From NCBI GenBank assembly GCA_032718475.1, contig JAUCBJ010007346.1, forward strand, positions 1 to 64,000: a stretch of 64,000 nucleotides of DNA. The letters run 5' to 3'. Below, piece by piece: positions 23,126 through 35,433 of the stretch. The stretch is from Nemertoderma westbladi (lineage: Eukaryota; Xenacoelomorpha; Nemertodermatida; Nemertodermatidae). Numbering within the stretch: position 1 is the stretch's first letter; the number at the start of each line of letters is the position of its first letter. Below the pieces are notes generated by a model. That model did not search any database and was not told the DNA's origin. It worked only from the letters and a program-made list of their open reading frames with translations. A program made the position numbers and the translations under genes.

Positions 23126-24362
23126 ACAGATAAAAAACAACAATCGCACCGCGAAAATCAACGATCACCCCCAAAATCATAATGTCGCGCCAAACAGAGG
23201 TAAAAACCCCATAGTCTGGAAACAGCCAACACTAACCACTCTCATGGAGTTGTACAACGTTAACGTGGTGTACATAGATTCAACGATACACAATAGCGAA
23301 CACCTTCTAAAAGGGATGGCTGAAATATAAGGTTTCATAGGAAAGATGGTACGAATAAGTCCCTCAAACGATTAACAACAAACTTTAAAACTAAATGATA
23401 ACTAATTAAATTTATTGGAGCTGCAGACATTCAATAATATTTAGAATTAATTAAACTAGAGATTGAAATAGAAACTATTTATCCAGATTATGAAAGTCAC
23501 ATATCTGTTTAGTAAAATGAAAACTACGCGATTGCAATGTATTAACTAGGTTTATATAAAGTTGAGTGAAAAAATCAAATTGTTTGGAGATTTACAGTCC
23601 ATTGAGATCCCGTGGGAATTCCATTACAAAGTCGTTTACAATTAAACAAAACGAAACGGGAGAAATATACAGGCAATCTTGTACAGCATGATATACAAAA
23701 CAAACATATGCCGGTTCAAATACGCAGGTTAAAAATGTATTTATCTATCAGACAGTCGAATGCGAGAAAAGAGACACAACAGAAGCCATAAAAAAGGGTT
23801 CAGCTAACTAAAACCGGTGCCAGATTCCCAGATAACTCGCGAACAATTCGCACAAAACAAGATATATGGAGTGAAAATAATTTAAACAATTTATGAAAGA
23901 GGAAGCGAGTAATTCACTTGGGGATAATTAATTTAGTGTGTGTGAAAATACAGTAGTTGGAAAGTGGAAACGTTTGGGAGATTTGGTTTGGTTGTGAAAA
24001 TAAGATGTCATCATTAAATATTAGACATAAACATGAAATTATAATAAATTTCACAATTATTGATGTATAATAATGATTTATCTGAGTAAGCAATGATACT
24101 TCTTTACCATCAATAAACCAGCTTACATTACAATTTTCTAAAATCATGACTATGTAATATCTTGTCGAAACGAAAAAAAAGAACGCGAAATGTGAGAATC
24201 CGGACAAAGGTTTTATCCAAACCCTAAAAGAGTGAGAAAAATTAACAGATAAATTTCTACTGAAATGCAAAACTACAAGAGTCCGTCGGTATTCGAATGC
24301 GTTCGCCGTCGCATAACCGTCATCCGAAGTATCGAGAAACTAATTGCGCCAACCCGCCGCGG
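23126..24362. other. Spacer and presumed 3' flank of the MEK gene
   Basis: AT-rich. The reading frame after exon B (to about 23330) shows some coding-like composition, but I could not tie it to a gene. The segment next to 24363 should contain the MEK 3' UTR (minus strand). Confidence 0.4.
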
Positions 24363-25030
24363 TCAGGGATTATCATCTAGGTCGGGTAATCCTATAGAGG
24401 ATTCAACCCAGCCAACGAAATCAACTTCCCGCTTCAATGATTGTTTTACAAAATCGTGTTCCTGCAGTGAAACCAGGTCTGCGCGATCCTCGGGTTTCTT
24501 TACGAGACAGCTGTTAACGAAACTAACGAACGAGGGCGAAAACGCGCCCGGAGGCAGCCGCGGGGGCGGTTCGTTCACGATGTAATCCAGCAGCTCGAAT
24601 ATCGCCATGGATTGCGGCGCGTCTTCGTGGGCCGATGCGGGGGGGCCCAGACCCGCGAGTAGTCGCCCAGGGGGCGGCTCGGCGTCGCCCCCTGGCCCCC
24701 GGGGGCCCTGCGTCGCGTTCAGTTTGACGCCGAGAAGCCGCTCGAGTTCGCGGGGTGTCGGGGCCGGGATCGGGAACCTTCCGATGGCCATCTCGACGAG
24801 GGATAGACCCATCGACCAGATGTCGCTCTGTACGTTGTAGACGGTGCCTTGTAGCCGTTCGGGGGACATGTAGGAACGCGTTCCTACGAACGAGTTGGCC
24901 AGCGAGTCGATCAGTTGGCCAGAGACGCCGAAATCGCAGAGTTTTATTTGTCCTTTCGAGTTGACTAATATGTTACTTGGTTTAACATCTCTATGAATAA
25001 TTTGATGTTTTTCGCGCAAATATGCCAAAC
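24363..25030 (-). CDS. MAP2K1: MAP kinase kinase MEK1/2, exon 2 (C-terminal half)
   Basis: This exon supplies residues 199-420 of a MEK1/2 ortholog, the dual-specificity kinase that phosphorylates ERK in the cytoplasm. The acceptor (TTCCTTAG) is at 25031 and the first Gly codon is split across the intron. Visible are the catalytic HRD (H211-D213, HRDVKPSN), DFG (D231-G233), the activation-loop serines S241 and S245 in SLANS (human S218/S222, targets of RAF), and the MEK form of the APE motif (YMSPERLQG). The proline-rich insert is present as a Pro/Gly/Ala-rich stretch. It is followed by [20 protein letters not shown] and the [14 protein letters not shown] docking-type C-terminus. The exon is much richer in GC than its surroundings. 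All key residues are intact. Confidence 0.96.
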
Positions 25031-25238
25031 CTAAGGAAAACATAAATATTTTGATATATATATATATAGTATATAAATTCTAGGGGATCGATAGCGCAGC
25101 GACAGTATGGCGTCTCAAAAGGATCAAAATCATAACAATTACTGCAGTACTTTGAAATAATATAATAGTTTATGTAAATAATTAAATCACTCATAAAAAT
25201 AGTTAAATCACTTATGAAATATTTAAAAGATGACCAAA

Positions 25239-25372
25239 TATTATTGCGGCAATAAATAATTATTGCGGCAATAAATAATTATTGCGGCTATAAATAATTA
25301 TTGCGGCTATGAATAATTATGGCGGCAATAAATAATTATAGCGGCAATAAATAGTTATTGCGGCAATAAATA
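25239..25372 (+). repeat. Palindromic ~19-bp minisatellite, left arm
   Basis: About seven copies of ATTATTGCGGCAATAAATA with single-base variants. The core TTATTGCGGCAATAA is itself palindromic, so the repeat can fold at several registers. Confidence 0.85.
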
Positions 25373-25373
25373 T

Positions 25374-25436
25374 GGCCGAGTGGGTTAAGGCGCCACTCCT
25401 GATTTGCACTGGTAACTGGCGCAGGCGCAGGTTCGA
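25374..25436 (+). repeat. tRNA-like segment (Leu/Ser-type A and B boxes)
   Basis: GGCCGAGTGGGTTAAGGCG is a strong tRNA Leu/Ser-type D-arm with A-box, and CAGGTTCGATTTC supplies a B-box. The anticodon region does not form a convincing stem. It is best read as a tRNA-derived retroelement head captured in the foldback arm. The mirrored copy is at 26114-26177. Confidence 0.55.
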
Positions 25437-26113
25437 TTTCAACTTAAGGCTATTATTATTTCGTTCAATCTTTGGAGGGTCAAGGGAGCCAGCCAGCTTC
25501 TGTTCACATACCAGTAGTGGTAGCGAAGATATTTCATTGGTTGCTAGGTTCTATGATTAATGTGTTATAATGAAACCTTCAATGCAGTGCATCACATTAC
25601 CAGTGGGTGTGGGTGGCTCGCTCAGGTAGCCGCAATATTTTGTTTCTATAGTAGATTGCATTATTAGTAAATGTTATAGGCAAAGACTTGTAGGTGGTAG
25701 TAGATCACCGGCTAAGGTATTGGTTATTTATTGGAAGCTAAAGCAAGTTGTTTGTTTAAGGTAAATGGAAACGTACGTCTAGTTTGCGTTGTTTATTTTA
25801 TGTTGGTTTATATAAATACATTGAAGCCTAATTTTTAGTTAATTGAAGCTATTTTAATTAAATGCATTAATTAATAACATTCACTAATAATGAAATCTAC
25901 AATAGAAACATAATATTGCGGCTACCTGAGCGAGCCACCCACACCCACTGGTAATGTGATGCACTGCATTGCATTGAAGGTTTCATTATAACACATTAAT
26001 CATAGAACCTAGCAACCAATGAAATATCTTCTATCTACTGGTATGTGAACAAAAGCTGGCTGGCTCCCTTGACCCTCCAAAGATTGAACGAAATAATAAT
26101 AGCCTAATGTTGA

Positions 26114-26177
26114 AATCGAACCTGCGCCAGTTACCAATAGTGCAAATCAGGAGAGGCGCCTTAACCCACTCGGCCAT
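26114..26177 (-). repeat. tRNA-like segment, mirrored copy
   Basis: The minus strand reads GGCCGAGTGGGTTAAGGCGC, with B-box GCAGGTTCGATTTCAAC. It is the inverted partner of 25374-25436 and has the same weak anticodon arm. Confidence 0.55.
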
Positions 26178-26556
26178 AATTATTGCCGCAATAATTATTT
26201 ATTACCGCAGTAATTATTTATTGCCGCAATAATTATTTATTGCCGCAATAATTATTTATTGCCGCAATAATTATTTATTGCCGCAATAATTATTTATTGC
26301 CGCAATAACTATTTATTGCCGCAATAATTATTTATTACCGCAATAATTATTTATTGCCGCAATAATTATTTATTGCCGCAATAATTATTTATTGCCGCAA
26401 TAACTATTTATTGCCGCAATAATTATTTATTGCCGCTATAATTATTTATTGCCACAATAATTATTTATAGCCGCAATAATTATTTAGTGCCGCAATAATT
26501 ATTTATTGCCGCAATAATTATATATTGCCGCAATAATTATTTATTGCCGCAATAAC
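26178..26556 (+). repeat. Palindromic ~19-bp minisatellite, right arm
   Basis: About 20 copies of ATTATTTATTGCCGCAATA, roughly three times as many as in the left arm. This shows expansion after the arms formed. Confidence 0.85.
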
Positions 26557-27014
26557 ATATGGACATCTTTTAAATATTTCATAAGTGATTTAAATATTTT
26601 CATGAGTGATTTAATTATTTACTTACACTATTATATTATTTCAAAGTACTGCAGTAATTGTTATGATTTTGATACTTTTGAGACGCCATACGACAGAGCC
26701 ATTTCTCCTCGTGTAAACACCCGAACACTTACTGTTTTAATAGTTTTTTTTAATTGTGTACCTCACCCCGTATTTACGGGGTATTTACGGACTGACAAAA
26801 TTATCACATAACCCTTGCCCTTCCCAAGATGTACCTTAACAAGAGTTAAAAAATAAGACTCACAGATAAGTGTTTACCAATTAATACATAACTATGTTCT
26901 CAGATAGAATAACTCATCATTAAACCGAAAAGGTGCGATAAGACCGCCGTAGGGTTATCATCATTGAACATGAACTGAGAATAAATAATTATATCTATAC
27001 AAAAACGGGATAGC

Positions 27015-27085
27015 GTGCAGGTAGGATCGAACTGATGACCTCCAGGTTGGAAGTCTGGCGCACAAACCATTCGGATATTCAGCAC
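27015..27085 (-). repeat. tRNA-derived SINE head
   Basis: On the minus strand CGAATGGTTTGTGCGCCAGA leads into loop CTTCCAA and CCTGG, then CAGTTCGATCC (B-box). Four of five anticodon-stem pairs form. Same family as 7862-7927. Confidence 0.6.
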
Positions 27086-28548
27086 AGACATTGTGAAAGC
27101 ATAAAATATAATATAATATACCACCTGGTGCATCTAAATTAATCAATCGGACACAGCTGAGGGAAAAACAACTTTTAAGAAAAAAAAAATACTTTTAAAA
27201 AAGGAAATTTAACTGAGAACGAAATTAATGGGGCATTTTAATATTAGTCACATGGCAACGCCACTTGTAAACAAACGTTATCTTAATGTTTATTAGCCAT
27301 TCTGGCTTTCTTTAATATTTGATATCCCAAAATTGTGAGTTATGTGTTACTAAGAACGTAAACATAATATTTTTTGTCGGTTGTTCGCATCTACATGTCC
27401 AGATTCCATAAAACTGGAGTTCATCTTCATACATTATTAAACTAAATATAATTGTGTGTACCATCTACCACACTAATCTACCAAAGAATTAGCACGCGTT
27501 CTCAGATAGAATAAATCATTATTTAACCGAATTGGTACAGTACGTCCTCCCTCCATTCTGATGCCATCATTGGACAATGGACATAGAGACAGTTTATAAA
27601 AAGTAACAAGTCCCAGATGCTAAAACTGGTACACTGTGTTAGCCAGTCACAGATATTCCACACCTTTCCGTGAGTATTTCCTTTTCAAACAGTAGAAGCG
27701 ACTACATCCTATACACTAACAAATATATGAACAGAGGTGGGCCCGTATTGTTACGGTAATTCGATGTTGAGTACATTGAGTTCCGTTTTGGAGTTACGTA
27801 TTGTAGATCTTTGTACGACCTAATAAGGTACATTACACTCCTTATTAACGTTATTGGTATAGATCGACATTGGTTATTATTGTTATGACAAACCGAACAC
27901 CTTATATTTATCGCCAATATTAATTATTTATTAAGATGTATATATTATATACTGCACTATAATATTCAATTCAAACTATTAATGGCCACATTGCAAATAT
28001 TGCATTATTTCTCTTTTTAATTTATATGCGAGGCAATTACATAATTAATAACTTCTTCGATCTAAATTAATATCTTTCATAGGACTATATTTTTCTGAAT
28101 CTATTAGTTTAACTATTACTGTTTCTGTGCTATTTGATTATTCCTTATATTTGATTACTTATTATTATAGTCTATATTACACATATACACACATACATAC
28201 ATACATAGACACTACATTTGCAATAGCTTGTGAGGGCATTACTATGGTAATTATAAGCAAAAATTGAAAATTTTTTGGATTGATTTTAATTTAATAATTG
28301 TTTTCGTGCATGTAACTACTAACTATAACATAAAAAGTAAAAATCAGAAGACACAATGATGAGTGGTTCCAACGGACAAGGAAAATAATTTGGCAAAATT
28401 TTATGGTAGCTAGTGTTTTAGGTAGGTTTAGCTAGAATTTCAACACTGGTTCCGACATCCTACTTCTTCCTATAAATATTTTGTAGCAGCTAGTTCTTAA
28501 TACTAGAATACCAGAACATGTCAGCTAGGCCTATCCTTTTTAAAAAAA

Positions 28549-28803
28549 ATCATGTTCTAGAACAAATATTTTTTGTTCTACCGGCACCGGTAGAACATTT
28601 TTTAGTAAAAATCTGTATTCTATTTAAAACGCAAACGTGTTAAAAAATTAATATCAATTTTCAAAATTTTGTTATTGATTTTAAATTTTCAAAATTTTGT
28701 TATTGATTTTAAACACGTTTTAGAACGATTCCATGCGTTTAAATAGAATCCAGATTTTTTATAAAAAATGTTCTAGAACAAAAAATATTTGTTCTAGAAC
28801 ATT
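28549..28803. repeat. 250-bp hairpin element with TTCTAGAA ends
   Basis: ATGTTCTAGAACAAATATTT near 28552 is mirrored by AAATATTTGTTCTAGAACAT near 28784, with matching ATTCTATTTAAA inside. TTCTAGAA is an inverted GAA pair as in heat-shock elements. Related TGTTCTAGAACA sequence occurs near 44736. Confidence 0.75.
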
Positions 28804-29410
28804 TTTTTTTTAATGAATAGCTAACATGTTCTCGAACAATAATTAAAACAAAAAACAAAAGATCAGTCCAGAAAATGTCATATTAAAATTTTCAAATTGA
28901 TCGCGAATTGATTTTGCTCAAAATACGTGCTAACCTTTTTCTACTTCGATGATCTTTCGACACATGTAATATTGTAATAAACGTATAGAAATTATCTTAC
29001 CTACTTATTAATCATCTTACTTAATTATCTTATCTAAACTTAGAAATTATAATATTGGAATATTGTGCCGAATATTTCAATGGTAGTACAAGTTGATTGA
29101 TTTGTTGGTTGATTATCACAAACATTTCCATACCCGTAGTGTCTGTGATAATAGTACCGGTAGAACGTTGTGATAATAGTAGTACGGTTACTGTAGTAGG
29201 AGTAATTATATTTAGTAAGTAGTAGTACAGTAGTATATAGCCATAGCGGTTTAGGAAGTCGCAGTTTTGTAGCTTATTGTTCTTTACAAAAAATATAAAT
29301 AAACACGTTACGCTGTTAGGCCTATTACAGTATTATATTACTGTATTAGATGCATGCATCTTCAACAATGGACCAGACCAATGCACTTCGGCATTAGTTT
29401 ATAAACTTAC

Positions 29411-30005
29411 CTTTCAAAACGTCAATTGTAATTTTACCCAAAATATCTTCGGGAATCTTTCCGACTTTCCTAAGGAGTTTATCCAAGGACCCCCCATCCA
29501 TGTATTCCATACAGATATTAATCTCGCCGTCGGAATAGAATGCTCCATAGAATCCAACAATATACGGCGCGGCGCACTGGTGCAACACTTTCAGTTCGCG
29601 GATAATTTGTTGTCGGATTGTCGGTTTTACTTCGAGATGAATCATTTTACGAGCCATAACTATCTTGGACGGTTTGTGAAGCACCTGAAATACAACTCCA
29701 CCGTTCCCACTTCCGAGTTCACACCTTTTCTCAAATTCGTCTGCATTAAATTCGGCTCCTTTCACGATGTCTTTTAGCTCGAGAAACTGGCCCATAATCA
29801 GGCGTTCCGCAATCGTCCAGTTTCCGAAATCGAGATGGACCTTCTCGAATTCCTTATTGGGATTTTCGGTCCCCGAGTCTCTAAGAATTCCCTTGTCAAC
29901 CTCATTCTCGTGGGCTGCGACGGGGCCCGTGTCGGTAGCTGATTTCAAGTCGATAGGTGATGGAATTTTCAATCCAAGTTTGTTTTTGCGACCAGGTGCC
30001 GCCAT
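29411..30005 (-). CDS. MAP2K1: MAP kinase kinase MEK1/2, exon 1 (N-terminal half)
   Basis: Encodes residues 1-198 plus one base of codon 199. With 24363-25030 it makes a 420-residue protein, compared with 393 in human MEK1. The start is the ATG at 30005; a GTG codon just before it is not needed. The N-terminus has a basic-hydrophobic patch (RKNKLGLKI, residues 6-14) that fits an ERK docking D-site. The kinase domain opens with the glycine loop [11 protein letters not shown] (96-106) and the ATP-anchoring lysine K120 (VMARK, human K97). It continues through [20 protein letters not shown], the hallmark MEK stretch. The linker between residues 15 and 85 is longer than in mammals and carries no obvious match to the human nuclear export signal. 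Nearly all vertebrate introns are absent. Confidence 0.96.
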
Positions 30006-31800
30006 CACTCACGACCGGCAGTGCGAGCAGGCGAGGCGAGTGCACGCGCTGACGCGCACTTTAGTGCAGGGCGATTGGCGATGATGGAGGCACAATTGTC
30101 TACTCTACTTTCTACTAGGCCTATAGGCCTAGCGAGTGCGATAGTAACGGTCAGACGGTAATTCAGTAATTCACAAATTCAGCCGTCTGCAATACAGCAA
30201 TACAGTAGGCCTAATCAGCTAATACCCGTAATACTGTAATAGGAACTTTGAACAAGGAACAGACACAAAATTACAGGAAGCACAGAAGTAGCAAGTACCG
30301 GTCGGTAGCCTACCGGCTGAGCTTTTATGTTTATGTATATAATTATGAATTATGTTGCTAGGAAACTGGTAAAGGAAAAGTGTACAGTAGGCCTACATAA
30401 TGATAATGTATATAGTTTTTAAATGTGATGTTTGCCCTAAACGAAAGAAATATAAAAGAGGAATTAGCCCACGGAAAAAAAAGGTAAGACAGTAAGAAAA
30501 GAAGTACCGGCAGACCGGTACCTACCAGTACCTACCGGCAGCTACCGTCAGACCGTGTACCGTTTTTCAGGTTTTTACTGCCTGCTGGCAGCTGGACTGT
30601 GGACTGCAGGACTGCGCCGTAAGGCTGTAGGCCTACTGAAGTTACGGTGACAGCGACTGACATTGCAGCATTGGCAGATTGGCATCAAATTTTTATTTAT
30701 TCTTATTACAATACAGGTACAGCAGTATTACAAGACAAGAATCCCAAGACAGCAAGACAACAAGCTGACAAGATAAGTACCGGTAGGCAGGTAGGTGGTA
30801 GGCTGTATAACAACCCTAATAAAATTTCCGGTTCCGTTATCGTATCTGTATCGGTCTGCCGGTATTATTGATTTGACATTGACATGGGCATCATGATTGA
30901 CGGGTCGCAAGCTTGCAACCAACTTGCAAGATACCGGGCCGGGTGCGGGTAGGGGTTAGGCATACCTTGGTACTGCAACAACAGGCGTTGCCCGCTGTTA
31001 TAAATTTTATTTATAGAATCTTCAAAACTATAATCTCATAATCTCAAAACGGCAACCTTGTTCAACTGTTTAAAGTACTGTATATTCTAGTTTTACTGTT
31101 GTAACTGTACATTACTACAGTATAAAAGTAGATTCTAGTTTTACTGTATAATAAATAAAAGTACAGTATAGATTCCAGTTTTATGTATTATACCAGTTTT
31201 CAAAAATGCTGATTTAGACAATTTACAAATTTTACATAATTTCAAAATTATAAATTTCATAACCACATTTTCAAAAAATTACAAATTTGACCTAATTTCA
31301 AAAACATAAATTTCATAACCACTAACTGACTAACAAACTAACCAGTCATTTAAAGTATCGGCAACAACTTCCAACTTATTATTAATCACTAATCACTGAA
31401 ATATTATATTTTAATGATGTCCCACGTACTGAATGAATGCTTGTATATCACATAATAACATTTCCTAACCCAACCAGTTCAGCTCCGTGATGCAAAACAT
31501 TATACCTAAAACTATATATAAGTCAGTAAGTAAATTAAAAAAATGTAAATTATGAGTACATAATTGTGACACCACCCACCTTCCGGTAGCTAGCGTCTAC
31601 TTCTACTAGCTTTGCTATTAGCACGCTTATCGCTGTCTTTTGTCAATATTTAACTACTGTATGACTAAATGAAGTGGTGTTGGGTGCTATACAGTATTCT
31701 GCAATAATTTACTAGGCCTATATCTAACAGTCTAAAAAAGGAATTAAAGTTAATAATTGAATTGAAAAAGGGCAAAGGGTAGACTCAATTAAGTGCATAA
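30006..31800. other. Upstream flank of the MEK gene
   Basis: The first 70 bp upstream are CpG-rich (complement of CGCGCTGACGCGCACT), as expected for a housekeeping promoter. The rest has frequent ACCGGTA and AGGCCTA motifs. No gene is seen. Confidence 0.5.
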
Positions 31801-31809
31801 ACTCAGGTG

Positions 31810-33625
31810 TAGTGCAGACACAGGCAGACAGGCACTGACACAACTGCACCTGGAGAGGAGATAAATTCACACTACACAAGTGCATGTAGAGAAGTGTAGG
31901 CACAGGGCACTGACACAAGTGCACCTGGAGAGGAGCTAAATTCACACTACACAGGTGCATGTAGGGAGGTGCAGACACAGGGCACTGCCACAAGTGCACC
32001 TGGAGAGGAGCTAAATTCACACTACACAGGTGCATGTAGGGAGGTGCAGACACAGGGCACTGCCACAAGTGCACCTGGAGAGGAGCTAAATTCGCACTAC
32101 ACAGGTGCATGTAGAGAGTTGCAGACACATGGCACTGCCACAAGTGCACCTGGAGAGGAGCTAAATTCACACTACACAAGTGCATGTAGAGAGTTGCAGA
32201 CACATGGCACTGCCACAAGTGCACCTGGAGAGGAGCTAAATTCGCACTACACAGGTGCATGTAGAGAGTTGCAGACACATGGCACTGACACAAGTGCAAC
32301 CGGGGAGGAGCTAAATTCACACTACACAGGTGCATGTAGAGAGGTGCAGACACAGGGTACTGACACGAGTGCACCTGGAGAGGAGCTAAATTCACACTAG
32401 GCCTACACATGTGCATATAGAGAGGTGCAGACACAGGGCACTGACACAAGTGCACCTGGGGATGAGCTAAATTCACACTACACAGGTGCATGTAGAGAGG
32501 TGCAGGCACAGGGACTGACACAAGTGCACCTGGAGAAGAGCTACATTCACACTACAGAGGTGCATCAAGAGATGTGCAGACACAGGGACTGACACAAGTG
32601 CACCTGGAGAAGAGCTACAGTATATTTACACTACACAGGTGCATCAAGAGATGTGCAGACACAGGGACTGACACAAGTGCACCTGGAGAAGAGCTATATT
32701 TACACCACACAGGTGCATCAAGAGAGGTGCAGACACAGGGACTGACACAATTGCACCTGGTTCCTGGAGGGAAGCTATATTTACACCACACAGGTGCATC
32801 AAGAGAGGTGCAGACACAGGGACTGACACAAGTGCACCTGGAGAAGAGCTATATTTACACTACACAGGTGCATCAAAAGAGGTGCAGACACAGGGACTGA
32901 CACAAGTGCACCTGGAGAAGAGCTATATTTACACTATACAGGTGCATCAAAAGAGGTGCAGACACAGGGACTGACACAAGTGCACCTGGAGAAGAGCTAT
33001 ATTTACACCACACAGGTGCATCAAGAGATGTGCAGACACAGGGACTGACACAAGTGCACCTGGAGAAGAGCTACAGTATATTTACACTACACAGGTGCAT
33101 CAAGAGATGTGCAGACACAGGGACTGACACAAGTGCACCTGGAGAAGAGCTATATTTACACCACACAGGTGCATCAAGAGAGGTGCAGACACAGGGACTG
33201 ACACAAGCGCACCTGGAGAAGAGCTATATTTACACCACACAGGTGCATCAAGAGATGTGCAGACACAGGGACTGACACAATTGCACCTGGTTCCTGGAGG
33301 GAAGCTATATTTACACCACACAGGTGCATCAAGAGAGGTGCAGACACAGGGACTGACACAAGTGCACCTGGAGAAGAGCTATATTTACACTATACAGGTG
33401 CATCAAAAGAGGTGCAGACACAGGGACTGACACAAGTGCACCTGGAGAAGAGCTATATTTACACTACACAGGTGCATCAAGAGATGTGCAGACACAGGGA
33501 CTGACACAAGTGCACCTGGAGAAGAGCTATATTTACACTACACAGGTGCATCAAGAGATGTGCAGACACATGGACTGACACAATTGCACCTGGTTCCTGG
33601 AGGGAAGCTATATACACAGGTGTAT
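31810..33625. repeat. 74-75-bp minisatellite with two E-boxes per unit
   Basis: About 24 tandem units contain ACACAAGTGCACCTGGAGA and CACTACACAGGTGCAT. Early units (to about 32400) are 75 bp and stay open in several frames. Later ones are mostly 74 bp and lose frame, so the open frames here are by-products. Almost every unit has CACCTG and CAGGTG. A higher-order duplication is visible: a CAGTATATTTACACTACACA variant recurs at 32613 and 33069. Confidence 0.92.
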
Positions 33626-35433
33626 AGAAGTGCAGGCACAGGTGCAGACAAAAATTCAAGAACAACCAGACATTACTCACCGGGCACCGGTAGTTGTCGG
33701 TCATAATACTGTAGAAAACCCGACCGCGTGTCGATATATAGTGAACAGCTGTAAGCTGAATACGTGTGGGACTACTCTGCCTTATAATAATTATAATAAT
33801 CGAAACGTATAAAATAAAATATCGATTGTGTAAGAAACATTGATAATATAAGGCGCTTTGTACAGTAATGCTCACATCAGCAGTCTGCAGTAGGACACAC
33901 TGTACTTTACTAAGGAGTTATTGGATGTTCTAAGAATTGTGTGCGGGTTATCTTTGTGCTAATAATAGATTCCGTACATATGAATGGCCTGTTAGGCTCA
34001 TTAGGCCAAAAGGAATTCCTGATCAACACCACATGGGTGATCTTCCACAGTAAACCTTTCCACTCCGTTTCCCAAGTTGCCTTGATTCCCATTTATCGAC
34101 CAGTGAAGGATGAAAGCCAAGGTTTGGCAAGGCTGCAGCATAAGGGGGGGGGGGGGGGGGGGGGGTGTACTGGCTTAGAAGAAGTTTTTTTTTTTTAATT
34201 TTAAAATGCTTACTGGTCCAAAAAGCGATTTAAGTAGAAAAAAGCGTAAGATACAATTTGGATGGACTATATTGAATTGTAATATTTTCAAAAATAAATT
34301 AATTTATGACGCCCCATAGCGGCAAGGGTCCCACTTTTCATTTTTGACTTAAAATGTTACTCCTTTATTTTGTTATGATTTATTTTCAGAAGTTGTAACC
34401 TTTTTTTATGTGATCAACACGGTGGACTACGTGAAAAAATTCGAGCAGAATTTTTGTTTCTTACTTTTATAGCACTGTGCCCAAATAGCGCTGCCCCATC
34501 TAGGTAGGGATCGAACCCGGGTTTCCTTATTGGAAGCCCAGAAAGGTCACCACTAGACCAGTAGACCAAGCTGCTGCTTCCGTACATATAGGGGCCTATT
34601 GGTTGGTTGCTATCGTTACTGGTATACTATCGTTTATTATTTTGTTTAGAATAACATGATATGGGATAGTTTACATAAAACAGTTCCCCGCATGAGGTCT
34701 GGGCGCGCAGACCCCAACGGGGTCTATGGATCGAGACCCTGGTGGGAGATGTGGGAAGCGACCCTGCAAACATTTTAAGCTAATTAGGCGTACGGTAATA
34801 GAATTATTACGTAAGTGTAGGAAATTAGGCCTTCTCTATCTTTGTTAGGGTTATGCTGTTCCCTAGGTACCTATTATTTAACTGCCCAATAAAATATATT
34901 TAAAATGGATCATGTAGGCCTACCAGTTGTCTTGCAAAATAATGTCATAAAATGAGCCACGTCCATAGACATATGGTTCATTATTGTAAAACCCACCCAT
35001 GTTATTGGACATGACTCATTTCTCCAAAATATATGATTTGGACATGGATTGCCAGACTTGCTACAGTAGTTTATATGTAGATATGGACTTATGCCTTTTA
35101 ATGGAAACTACTTTTGTTCAACATTCCCACAGCACCATTAACTCAATTTTGATAAAATGTGGACATGGCTGGTTATGGTTCTAAGGGATCGTTATTATCC
35201 CTTTAATACGAGTTTTTTATTTTTATAGCATCTTGTATTTGCCCCTTATTATTTTGTGTAACAGTATTTTTGATAAACTGTACAGATTAGATCTACTATA
35301 AACAATCCAAATTAAATAGAAAAATCACAATTTTAAGTGGCTGACAGCAGGTCGACTATTTAGGATAACTAAATATTATTGGATTTGTTCCAGGAAATAT
35401 ATTAAGGAAATCTAAGGAAATACAACGGCGCAG
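33626..35433. other. Non-coding stretch with G22 run and SINE head
   Basis: Contains G22 at 34144-34165 and the tRNA-like head at 34497-34578. The block 33900-34130 is moderately GC-rich, with short frames on both strands, but I could not recognise it. Confidence 0.4.
34497..34578 (-). repeat. tRNA-derived SINE head
   Basis: The minus strand has TGGTCTAGTGGT (A-box-like), loop CTTCCAA, and GGGTTCGATCCCTACC (a perfect B-box). The anticodon stem is mismatched. Third member of this type in the window. Confidence 0.6.

Larger units (their letters stand above)
25106..26692. repeat. 1.6-kb foldback element with tRNA-like arms
   Basis: TATGGCGTCTCAAAAG (25106) is mirrored by CTTTTGAGACGCCATA (ending about 26691). 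Inner parts of the arms also match (25566-25676 with 25886-25990), leaving a spacer of about 210 bp. Each arm carries a tRNA-like segment and a stretch of short AT-rich tandem repeat. The array is about 135 bp in the left arm but about 375 bp in the right arm. There is no transposase inside. Confidence 0.85.
25031..29410 (-). other. The single coding intron of the MEK gene
   Basis: Donor GTAAGTTT (complement at 29403-29410) and acceptor TTCCTTAG give a 4.38-kb intron, with the junction falling within the Lys-Gly-Leu preceding AYLREKH. It contains the foldback element 25106-26692, a SINE head at 27015-27085 and the hairpin at 28549-28803. The rest (26693-27014, 27086-28548, 28804-29402) is AT-rich with no gene visible. 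Confidence 0.9.

Noticed and set aside
23126-23330. Coding frame continuing after exon B
   Set aside because: Composition is somewhat coding-like, but it is in a different frame from exon B, has no splice support, and I found no recognisable motif.
25374-26177. Functional tRNA genes (Leu/Ser)
   Set aside because: A and B boxes are good, but the anticodon arm does not pair and the sequences are mirrored inside a foldback element.
29277-29777. 166-codon plus-strand frame over MEK exon 1
   Set aside because: Antisense shadow of the MEK coding exon, whose catalytic motifs are unmistakable on the minus strand.
31724-32521. A 265-codon minus-strand frame in the E-box minisatellite
   Set aside because: It exists only while units are 75 bp. 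It is lost where units are 74 bp, and overlapping frames on the other strand are equally open.
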